From contig CADCWK010000187.1 in assembly GCA_902806375.1 (NCBI GenBank), forward strand, positions 1-5,694: a DNA stretch of 5,694 nucleotides, written 5' to 3'. This document shows, piece by piece, positions 1-5,244 of this stretch (its first letter is position 1; the number at the start of each line of letters is the position of its first letter). The position numbers were made by a program, and so were the translations under genes. The notes under the pieces were generated by a model. That model did not search any database. It was not told the origin of the DNA and saw only the letters and a list, made by a program, of their open reading frames with translations. The DNA comes from an uncultured Thermomicrobiales bacterium (GTDB taxonomy: Bacteria; Chloroflexota; Chloroflexia; Thermomicrobiales; UBA6265).

Positions 1-245
1 TGAGATGAACGGGCAAAATGGTCGTGCAACCCGCTAAATAGCCCAGAAAGACGGAACGTCACGATAGGTGGAACGAAACGTATTCAGTCGTTGACTATGC
101 GGCGATCTCTATTCCGGACCTCCACTCGAAAGGTGGTTCCGATCAGTTGCCATGGGCTACAATAGGACTAATTCTCCGTACGTGGCTACGTTCGGATGGC
201 CCGGCGAATCGCCACCTCAGTGATGAGGAAGGAACCAGGAGCACC
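1..245. other. Non-coding leader upstream of the molybdenum hydroxylase operon
   Basis: No convincing coding region lies here. G+C is about 50% over the first 180 bases, against 62-73% in sampled stretches of the genes that follow, which fits an intergenic region. An in-frame ATG at 147 would add 33 residues to the downstream protein, but it has no ribosome binding site and the extension does not look like this family. The only promoter-like signal is a TACAAT at 158-163. A TTGACT at 91-96 looks like a -35 box but has no partner at proper spacing. A short weak hairpin (CCAC at 122-125 with GTGG at 133-136) is the only other structure seen. Confidence 0.6.
135..163 (+). promoter_or_regulatory. 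Possible sigma70-type promoter, mainly a -10 box
   Basis: TACAAT at 158-163 matches the TATAAT consensus at five of six positions and lies in the AT-richer leader. The -35 side is poor: TTCCGA at 137-142 matches three of six with a short 15-bp spacer, and GGTTCC at 135-140 gives 17 bp but a weak match. Transcription would start near 170, leaving a leader of about 75 bases before the ATG at 246. Without a good -35 this could be chance, or it could depend on an activator. Confidence 0.3.
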
Positions 246-704
246 ATGCCGACCACGCTCAACATCAATGGCACGGACCAGACAGTCGATGTCGACGAGA
301 ACACTCCTCTCCTTTGGGCACTCCGGAATGACCTGGGGATGACCGGGACGAAGTTCGGCTGCGGCCTGTCGCAGTGCGGCGCCTGCACCGTCCATGTCGA
401 CGGCGTCGCGGCCCGCTCATGCATCACCCCGGTCAGCGCCGCCGCTGGCAAGCAGATCACGACCGTCGAGGGCCTGAGCGATTCGGGCACACTCTCCAAT
501 CTGCAGCAGGCCTGGATTGAGGTCCAGGCGCCGCAGTGCGGCTACTGCCAGTCCGGCCAGCTCATGGCGGCTTCCGCGCTGCTCGCGGCCAATCCCGACC
601 CGTCCGACGACGAGATCGTCGAGGCGATGAGTGGCAACCTCTGCCGCTGCGGCACGTACAACCGGATCTTCCAGGCGATCAAGCTCGCTGCCAGCCGCGG
701 CTAG
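246..704 (+). CDS. [2Fe-2S] iron-sulfur subunit of a molybdenum hydroxylase (IorA/CoxS/XDH small-subunit family)
   Basis: This 152-residue protein is the electron-transfer subunit of a xanthine dehydrogenase-family enzyme. It passes electrons from the molybdenum site through two [2Fe-2S] clusters. Residues about 3-75 form a plant-ferredoxin-like domain with Cys39, Cys44, Cys47 and Cys59 (GCGLSQCGACTV). Residues about 80-148 form the all-helical [2Fe-2S]-binding domain with Cys98, Cys101, Cys133 and Cys135 (QCGYCQSGQ and CRCGTY). All eight ligands are present and the length is normal for the family. I chose the ATG at 246 because AGGAG at 237-241 sits four bases upstream and the conserved domain begins at once; an in-frame ATG at 147 lacks a binding site. 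The molybdopterin subunit follows after 12 bases, so the two are surely cotranscribed. There is no signal peptide; export would have to ride on the partner's Tat signal. The two-gene layout without an FAD subunit resembles IorAB. The substrate is unknown. Confidence 0.93.
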   Translation: MPTTLNINGTDQTVDVDENTPLLWALRNDLGMTGTKFGCGLSQCGACTVHVDGVAARSCITPVSAAAGKQITTVEGLSDSGTLSNLQQAWIEVQAPQCGYCQSGQLMAASALLAANPDPSDDEIVEAMSGNLCRCGTYNRIFQAIKLAASRG

Positions 705-716
705 AGGGATTCCACG

Positions 717-2999
717 ATGACCGTCGATGACCAGTTCCCCTCCACAGTCCCCCACGATCGCCAGGTCAGCCGCCGCCGCCTGCTCCAGACCGCTGGCGTC
801 GCCGCCGGCCTGACCGTCGCCTGGTCCTCACGGGAGGCACTCGGCCAGGACGCCGTCAGCTCCCCGGAGGCCGGCGCGACGCCGGAGGCGACCCCCGTCT
901 CGCCCCCATCCCCGTTCTCGTCGGAGGTCGACTCCTACCTCCGCATCAACCCGGACGGGACCGTCACCCTGATGACCGGCAAGGTCGAGTTCGGCCAGGG
1001 CATCCGGACCGGTTTCGCCCAGCTGATCGCCGAGGAGCTGTCGATCCCCTTCGAGTCGGTGCTCGTCATCCTCGGCCAGACCGACCAGACCCCGTTCGAC
1101 CTCGGCACCTTCGGCAGCCTCAGCATGCGGCTGACCGGTCCCCGCATCCGCCAGTCGGGCGCCGCGATGCGCGTCTGGCTGAGCGAACTCGGCGCCGCCC
1201 AGCTCGGCCAGGACATCTCCGCGGTCTCCCTGTCGGGTGGCGCGGTCGTCGTCACCGATGACCCGACCCAGATGGTCAGCTTCGCGGACCTCGCGGCCGG
1301 CCAGGCGACGATGCGTGAGCTCGACCCCGAGATCGCCTTCAAGGACCCGGCGACCTACACCGTCATCGGCCAGTCCATCCCCCGACCCGACGTGATCGAG
1401 AAGGTCGACGGGTCACTGAAGTACGGGATCGACGGCACGATCGAGGGGATGGTCTGGGGCAAGATCGTCCGCCCGCCGTCCTTCGGCGCGACGCTGACCT
1501 CGATCGACTTCACCGAGGCTGAGGTGGCGCCGGGCGTCGTGGGCGTCTTCCACGACGGCAACTTCGCCGGCCTCGCCGCGGAGCGCTATGAGCAGGCTGA
1601 GGCCGCCATCATGATGGTGCAGGCCACGTGGGAGGAACTCCCTGCCACCACGACCTCCGAGAACATCCACCAGGTGCTGCTCGACACGGCCGACGAGGGC
1701 GTCCGGCTGGACGAGACCAACGTCGAACCGGCGTCGGACTTCGACATCCTGGCCGGGATCACGGAGCCGATCGAGCTGACCTTCCGGGGCCCGTTCGTCA
1801 GCCACACCCCGATCGAGCCGCGGAACTCCCTGGTCCAGATCACCCCGGAGCGGGTCGACGTCATGACGTCGACGCAGGACCCCTTCGGCGTGCGGCGCTC
1901 CGTCGCGGAGGTCCTCGGCCGCGAGCCGGAGACCGTCGTCGTCACCCCGATGGCGACCGGCGGCGCGTTCGGTGCCAAGATCGTCGCCATGGCCGACGTC
2001 GAGGCCGCCCGGCTGGCCCAGGCCTTCGGCCGGCCAGTCAAGGTGCTCTGGCGCCGCGACGAGGAACTGGCCCACGGCCAGTACCGCCCCGCGACCCTCG
2101 TCAGCATCACCACGGGGCTCGACGGTCAGGGCGGGATCGGTGGCTGGCTGTACAACCTCTACAGCGCGTCTTACTTCCCGGAGAACGTCGAGCGGAGCGA
2201 GGATACCCAGAACGGCGCTGCCTCCGACTGGAGCGCCAACATCCACGAGATCTACGAGATCCCGAACGCGCAAACGTTCTGGTTCCACAGTGCGTCGACG
2301 CTGCCGCCCTACTTCTGGCGGGTCAATGGCGCGACGATGAACACCTTCGCCCGTGAAGTCACGCTCGACGTCCTGGCCGAGATGGAGGGCGTCGACCCGG
2401 TCGCGTTCCGTCGAAACCTGCTTGGTGGCAATCCCCGGATGATGGCCGTCATGGACGCGGCACTGGCCAAGGCGGGTTGGACACCCGGCGTCGGCTCGAC
2501 CGGGACCGGCTACGGGATCGCGCTCGGCTTCGATGCCAACAGCTACGTGGCCGAGGTCGCCCGCGTCGAGATCGACCAGAACACCGGCGAGGTCTTCGTC
2601 CGGCACGTCGATGTCGCGATCGACTGCGGACTCGTGATCAACCCCGAGGCCGTCAAGCACCAGGTCGAAGGCTCGGTCGTGCTCGGCGTGTCGTCCGCCC
2701 TGCGGGAGATCATCAAGTTCGAGGGCGGACGGGTGACCAACCCGAGCTTCGCGGAGTACGCCCCGATCACGATGCGGGAGTCCCCGACCGTCGACACCGT
2801 CTTCGTCGAGGACAAGAGCCAGCCGATGAGCGGAGTCGGCGAACCGGCGGTCGCTCCGGTCGCGGGTGCCATCGCCAATGCGATCTACGACCTGGTCGGC
2901 ATCCGGCTCTACGACCTGCCGTTCACGGCTGACCGGGTCCTCGCTGAGCTGCAGAAGCAGACCGGCGCAGCCACTCCCGTCGCGGTAGCCGCCGACTAG
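717..2999 (+). CDS. Tat-exported molybdopterin-binding subunit of an IorB/aldehyde-dehydrogenase-like molybdenum hydroxylase
   Basis: This 760-residue catalytic subunit should bind the molybdenum-pterin cofactor and hydroxylate a substrate such as an aldehyde or N-heterocycle. The N-terminus has a twin-arginine signal (SRRRLLQTAG, residues 18-27) with a likely cleavage site near residue 43. A low-complexity linker follows (GATPEATPVSPPSP, 53-66). Domain order is IorB-like: a first cofactor-binding segment at about 70-205 (VEFGQGIRTGFAQL), an a/b hammerhead segment at about 218-316 (RPDVIEKVDG), then the main cofactor-binding region at about 345-750. The latter holds TGGAFGAK (414-421) and GVGEP (706-710). 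Glu709 aligns with the catalytic glutamate of the xanthine dehydrogenase family. Length is normal. AGAGGG at 703-708, overlapping the upstream stop codon, is the binding site. The [2Fe-2S] subunit gene lies 12 bases upstream. The folded complex should act outside the membrane. No FAD subunit or cytochrome gene is in view, so the electron acceptor is unknown. The C-terminus ends in another Ala/Thr/Pro/Val-rich stretch. Confidence 0.93.
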   Translation: MTVDDQFPSTVPHDRQVSRRRLLQTAGVAAGLTVAWSSREALGQDAVSSPEAGATPEATPVSPPSPFSSEVDSYLRINPDGTVTLMTGKVEFGQGIRTGFAQLIAEELSIPFESVLVILGQTDQTPFDLGTFGSLSMRLTGPRIRQSGAAMRVWLSELGAAQLGQDISAVSLSGGAVVVTDDPTQMVSFADLAAGQATMRELDPEIAFKDPATYTVIGQSIPRPDVIEKVDGSLKYGIDGTIEGMVWGKIVRPPSFGATLTSIDFTEAEVAPGVVGVFHDGNFAGLAAERYEQAEAAIMMVQATWEELPATTTSENIHQVLLDTADEGVRLDETNVEPASDFDILAGITEPIELTFRGPFVSHTPIEPRNSLVQITPERVDVMTSTQDPFGVRRSVAEVLGREPETVVVTPMATGGAFGAKIVAMADVEAARLAQAFGRPVKVLWRRDEELAHGQYRPATLVSITTGLDGQGGIGGWLYNLYSASYFPENVERSEDTQNGAASDWSANIHEIYEIPNAQTFWFHSASTLPPYFWRVNGATMNTFAREVTLDVLAEMEGVDPVAFRRNLLGGNPRMMAVMDAALAKAGWTPGVGSTGTGYGIALGFDANSYVAEVARVEIDQNTGEVFVRHVDVAIDCGLVINPEAVKHQVEGSVVLGVSSALREIIKFEGGRVTNPSFAEYAPITMRESPTVDTVFVEDKSQPMSGVGEPAVAPVAGAIANAIYDLVGIRLYDLPFTADRVLAELQKQTGAATPVAVAAD

Positions 3000-3033
3000 A
3001 TCGACTCACCAGGCGCGACGATTCGACGTTCGA

Positions 3034-3071
3034 GAGAGGAGGGTTCGCACTTCGGTGCGGGCCCTCCTCTC
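3034..3071 (+). terminator. 17-bp UUCG-capped hairpin after the molybdenum hydroxylase operon, likely terminator
   Basis: Bases 3034-3050 pair with 3055-3071 over 17 positions without a mismatch (two are G-T wobbles). They close on a TTCG tetraloop flanked by C and G, the extra-stable cUUCGg type. It begins 34 bases after the stop codon at 2999, a usual place for a terminator. No T-run follows (GCCTTGCC), so it is not a classic intrinsic terminator. It may instead protect the 3' end of the mRNA or only partly block read-through. The stem is near-symmetric and would also form on the other strand. Confidence 0.6.
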
Positions 3072-3188
3072 GCCTTGCCCCACGGTCCACGACCCTGACG
3101 GCCATTCCTGCGACGCGGCAGGGAGGCGATCCCCAGCGGCGGGGAAGCCCTGCTCTCGTGCGAGAGCGCGCTTCGCCAGCTGTCCTTT

Positions 3189-3271
3189 CCGTGTCGATCG
3201 CTCTGGTGCCAAAGGAGGCAAGGCGATTCCGCCTGTCCCGACGAGAAACGCCACGGAGGATCAAGACACGG
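3189..3271 (+). repeat. Long bulged inverted repeat, candidate structured RNA element
   Basis: CCGTGTC (3189-3195) pairs with GACACGG (3265-3271). GATC (3196-3199) then pairs with GATC (3259-3262) across an AA bulge. CTC (3201-3203) pairs with GAG (3256-3258), and TGGTG (3204-3208) with CGCCA (3249-3253, one G-T wobble) across small bulges. That is 19 pairs closing a 40-base interior, which holds a further hairpin, AGGCG/CGCCT at 3221-3234 with loop ATTC. The shape is that of a structured leader RNA. I do not recognise it as a known riboswitch. It overlaps the promoter candidate at 3263-3291, and the two readings conflict. Confidence 0.4.
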
Positions 3272-3291
3272 TTCTCAAGTTCATGGATAAT
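3263..3291 (+). promoter_or_regulatory. Candidate promoter of the sugar dehydrogenase gene
   Basis: AAGACA at 3263-3268 (four of six to TTGACA) and GATAAT at 3286-3291 (five of six to TATAAT) are separated by exactly 17 bp. Transcription would begin near 3298 and give a leader of about 58 bases before the ATG at 3356. The spacing and position are good. The hexamers follow the E. coli consensus, which may not be ideal for this organism. Confidence 0.45.
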
Positions 3292-3328
3292 GACGTTGTG
3301 CTCTTCCCCAACGATGGGCGAGGGCGGG

Positions 3329-3350
3329 TCTCCCCGTGGGAGAGAAGGAG
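3329..3350 (+). promoter_or_regulatory. Ribosome binding site of the sugar dehydrogenase gene with adjacent hairpin
   Basis: AAGGAG at 3345-3350 lies five bases before the ATG at 3356 and decides this start. Directly upstream, TCTCCC (3329-3334) can pair with GGGAGA (3338-3343) over a three-base loop. The same TCTCC (3329-3333) can instead pair with GGAGA at 3347-3351, which includes part of the binding site. The two pairings exclude each other, so the site could be masked or freed. This is visible complementarity only; regulation is not shown. Confidence 0.5.
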
Positions 3351-3355
3351 AAGGT

Positions 3356-4816
3356 ATGTCAGGGGTGAGGATTCGAGCGTGGTCGTTCCTGGCGGCAGCG
3401 GTCCTGCTCGTCACGATGTTCGGCCAGACCGTCGCGACTCGCGGCGCCCAGGAGGACGAGGCGACTCCGCCGCCAGCGCCGTCCGTCATGGAAGCAGCCC
3501 TACCCGGTGAGGGGTTGCCGGGCGATCCCGCCATGCAGCTGGTCCAGGTCGCTTCGGGCCTGGCTGATCCGGTCGATATCGCCAATGCTGGCGATGGTAG
3601 CGGCCGCACGTTCATCGTCGAGCGGACCGGGACGATCCGCATCCTGCAGGGCGGGGAACTCCTCGAGGAGCCCTTCCTCGACATCCAGAACCTCGTCAAG
3701 GTCGACTTCCTCGAGCAGGGGTTGCTCGGCCTCGCCTTCCATCCCGACTACGCGAACAACGGACGGTTTTACGTCTACTTCAGCGACTACAGCTCCAACG
3801 GCGCGGTGACTCTCGCGACGTACACGGTCTCGGCGGACGACCCCAATGCCGCTGACCCCCAGTCGATCGAGATCCTGTTCCAGTTCGCCGATCCCTACGT
3901 CAACCACAACGGCGGTACGATCAGGTTCGGCCCGGATGGCTACCTGTACATCGCCATCGGTGACGGCGGCAGCGCCGGCGACCCGTTCGACAACGCCCAG
4001 GATCTCTCCAACGTCTTCGGCAAGATCCTCCGGATCGACGTGAACAGTGGCGACCCGTACGGCATCCCGGCTGACAACCCGTTCGCCCAGGGCGGCCAGA
4101 TCATGCCCAACGCCACCCGTGGCGAGCCCGGGCGGTACCATCCGGACGCGCGCCCCGAGATCTGGGCCTATGGTCTGCGCAACCCGTGGCAGTTCAGCTT
4201 CGACAGTGTGACCGGTGAGCTCTACATCCCGGACGTCGGGCAGAACTACTGGGAAGAAGTAAACGTCGCGCCCGCGGGCGTCGGCGGACAGAACTACGGC
4301 TGGGATGACCTCGAAGGCACGCATTGCTACCCCGCGGACGTGCTGGAATGCCAGGCCTTCGGTGTCCCACCGGTGGCTGAGTACGTCCACGAGGACGCCA
4401 GCTGCTCAATCACGGGTATCGGTGTCTACCATAGCGAGACGGAGTCGGCCCTCGAAGGCGTCTACTTCAACTCGGACTACTGCTCCGGCAACTTCTGGGG
4501 TCTCGTCCGCGACGACGCCGGTGAGTGGGTCTACGCGGAAGTCCTCGACACCGAGCTGCTCGTGAGCGGCGCCGGCTACGGCGAAGCTGGCGAGCTCTAC
4601 GTCACGACCTGCACGTGCATCTTCCAGCGGACCTACGATCCTCGCGACGAGCCGAACGGCGTCGTCTGGCAGCTGGTCCCGGCCGACCAGGTCCCGGAGG
4701 GCGCGACCGTCGCCCCGACGGCGGCTCCGGAGGAGGCACCTGAAGAGGAGGCCACTCCGCAGACCGAGGATGAGGGCCCGGCAGGGTCCACGCCAGAGGC
4801 CACGCCAACCAGCTGA
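3356..4816 (+). CDS. Secreted glucose/sorbosone dehydrogenase-family protein (PQQ-dependent sugar dehydrogenase type)
   Basis: This 486-residue protein belongs to the GSDH beta-propeller family, whose characterised members oxidise sugars or alcohols with PQQ and calcium. A signal peptide covers about residues 1-31 (VRIRAW, then a hydrophobic core, cleavage near RGA-Q). Family motifs appear in order: GLLGLAFHPDY, then NHNGG (183-187) running into FGPDGYLYIAIGDGG, the stretch from NAQDLSN to GKILRIDV, and GLRNPW (273-278). DVGQNYWEEV and CSITG...DYCSG follow. His184 and Arg275-Asn276 align by motif with the catalytic His and PQQ-contacting Arg-Asn of soluble glucose dehydrogenase. Six cysteines cluster in the C-terminal third, including a CTC motif, and disulfides are likely outside the cell. 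The tail (about 450-486) is Pro/Glu/Thr-rich and lacks an LPXTG-type anchor. An upstream in-frame ATG at 3158 has no binding site and gives no signal peptide. No PQQ synthesis genes are in view, so cofactor and substrate are inferred. Confidence 0.9.
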   Translation: MSGVRIRAWSFLAAAVLLVTMFGQTVATRGAQEDEATPPPAPSVMEAALPGEGLPGDPAMQLVQVASGLADPVDIANAGDGSGRTFIVERTGTIRILQGGELLEEPFLDIQNLVKVDFLEQGLLGLAFHPDYANNGRFYVYFSDYSSNGAVTLATYTVSADDPNAADPQSIEILFQFADPYVNHNGGTIRFGPDGYLYIAIGDGGSAGDPFDNAQDLSNVFGKILRIDVNSGDPYGIPADNPFAQGGQIMPNATRGEPGRYHPDARPEIWAYGLRNPWQFSFDSVTGELYIPDVGQNYWEEVNVAPAGVGGQNYGWDDLEGTHCYPADVLECQAFGVPPVAEYVHEDASCSITGIGVYHSETESALEGVYFNSDYCSGNFWGLVRDDAGEWVYAEVLDTELLVSGAGYGEAGELYVTTCTCIFQRTYDPRDEPNGVVWQLVPADQVPEGATVAPTAAPEEAPEEEATPQTEDEGPAGSTPEATPTS

Positions 4817-4840
4817 TCCGTCTGGATCACGGTGAACCGT

Positions 4841-4897
4841 GGAACAGGAGCGAGGCCGGCCGCCTCGCTCCTGTTCCGCGTCATACTGGACTTTTTT
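4841..4897 (+). terminator. Strong terminator after the sugar dehydrogenase gene
   Basis: Bases 4841-4856 pair perfectly with 4862-4877 over 16 bp around a five-base loop. Three more pairs at the base (4838-4840 with 4878-4880, one a wobble) extend the stem to 19 bp. A run of six T follows at 4892-4897, about 14 bases past the 16-bp stem, further than in a textbook terminator. Two small hairpins precede it: TGATCC/TGGATCA-type pairing at 4814-4829, overlapping the stop codon, and CACGG/CCGTG at 4828-4841. It closes the dehydrogenase unit and insulates the tRNA gene. Confidence 0.8.
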
Positions 4898-4918
4898 GCG
4901 GGCCGGCTGTAGGGTTTC

Positions 4919-4964
4919 GCCTCGGCGCGAACGTGCTCGCGCTCCCAACCGGAGCACCCGAGGC
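4919..4964. repeat. Nested inverted repeat between terminator and tRNA gene
   Basis: GCCTCGG (4919-4925) pairs with CCGAGGC (4958-4964). Inside it GTGCTC (4933-4938) pairs with GAGCAC (4952-4957), giving two stacked stems with a seven-base bulge on the 5' side. An alternative inner stem is GCTCC (4941-4945) with GGAGC (4951-4955). It lies about 40 bases before the tRNA. Its role is unknown, and chance pairing in GC-rich DNA is a fair alternative. I found no convincing tRNA promoter in 4898-5005. Confidence 0.35.
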
Positions 4965-5005
4965 ACGTCCTGGCGCATCCTTCCCGGTCTCGTCCCGCCT
5001 CTCCT

Positions 5006-5078
5006 GCCCCAGTAGCTCAGCGGATAGAGCACCCGCCTTCTAAGCGGTAGGTCGCAGGTTCGATTCCTGCCTGGGGTA
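5006..5078 (+). tRNA. tRNA-Arg (anticodon TCT)
   Basis: A full cloverleaf can be drawn. The acceptor stem GCCCCAG (5006-5012) pairs with CTGGGGT (5071-5077), with a G-T pair at the end. The D stem is GCTC/GAGC (5015-5018 and 5027-5030). The anticodon loop is CTTCTAA (5037-5043) with anticodon TCT at 5039-5041, reading AGA and AGG. The T arm is GCAGG/CCTGC around TTCGATT (5054-5070). The discriminator base is A5078. CCA is not encoded, since CCC follows. The anticodon stem has a C-T mismatch at its outer pair (positions 27-43); the other four pairs are sound. The loop matches that of E. coli argU. Confidence 0.96.
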
Positions 5079-5196
5079 CCCCATGACGATCCGATCCGCT
5101 GGTCCCACCTGTTCAGGCCGGTCCCGTATCTACCCTGCCGCCCCTCGCGAGTGGATCGTCGCGTCGAGGGCCGCCGATGACAGGCAACCAACCGCT

Positions 5197-5226
5197 CCCG
5201 GACGTCCGGGGAACGTATCCCCGGAC
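5197..5226 (+). repeat. Competing inverted repeats upstream of the cupin gene
   Basis: CCCGGACGTCCGGG at 5197-5210 is a perfect 14-bp palindrome. Its right half, GTCCGGGG (5204-5211), also pairs perfectly with CCCCGGAC (5219-5226) across a seven-base loop. The centre arm can therefore pair left or right, but not both. The element ends seven bases before the ribosome binding site GGGGAG (5234-5239). It could be an operator with three half-sites of the CCGGAC type, or a leader RNA with two forms. No regulator gene is visible. Confidence 0.5.
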
Positions 5227-5244
5227 CAGGTACGGGGAGTCGCC

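Larger units (their letters stand above)
3000..3355. other. 356-base structured intergenic region between the operon and the sugar dehydrogenase gene
   Basis: No gene is supported here, although reading frames are open by virtue of high G+C. The region is unusually rich in inverted repeats. There is a 17-bp hairpin at 3034-3071 and GCAGGG/CCCTGC at 3118-3153 enclosing CCCC/GGGG. GCTCTC/GAGAGC lies at 3152-3167. A long bulged stem spans 3189-3271, and TCTCCC/GGGAGA lies at 3329-3343, next to the ribosome binding site. A promoter candidate lies at 3263-3291. Several of the short repeats are expected by chance at this base composition; the first and fourth are not easily dismissed. Confidence 0.6.

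Noticed and set aside
91..115. Promoter built on TTGACT at 91-96
   Set aside because: No -10-like hexamer lies 15-19 bases downstream; the sequence there is CCGGAC-like.
147..245. Earlier ATG start for the iron-sulfur subunit
   Set aside because: It has no ribosome binding site. The 33 added residues match nothing in the family, while AGGAG precedes the ATG at 246.
1413..2660. Long open frame on the - strand (415 codons) inside the molybdenum subunit gene
   Set aside because: It is antisense to a gene with clear family motifs. Its sequence is Asp/Arg/Gly/Val-rich with no recognisable domain, as expected from GC-biased codon use on the other strand.
3189..3271. Known riboswitch (glycine, cyclic-di-GMP, cobalamin)
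   Set aside because: Only fragments resemble these classes. Their essential conserved cores, such as CTCTCAGG for glycine, are missing.
3158..3355. Earlier ATG start for the sugar dehydrogenase
   Set aside because: It would put 66 residues, many charged, before the signal peptide, and it crosses the hairpins. AAGGAG supports 3356.
3055..3510. Small + strand gene in the intergenic gap
   Set aside because: It begins inside the terminator-like hairpin, runs through several inverted repeats and into the next gene, and has an Arg/Pro/Gly-rich shadow composition.
3500..4390. Open frame on the - strand (296 codons) inside the sugar dehydrogenase gene
   Set aside because: It is the same kind of shadow, with low-complexity Val/Asp/Glu/Arg composition and no family motif.
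5054..5082. tRNA 3' end as an integration (attachment) site
   Set aside because: No second copy of the tRNA 3' end and no integrase gene are visible in the window.
5083..5244. Cupin start at the ATG directly after the tRNA
   Set aside because: It lies five bases past the tRNA end with no binding site and encodes a stretch unlike cupin N-termini. 5245 has GGGGAG at good spacing.
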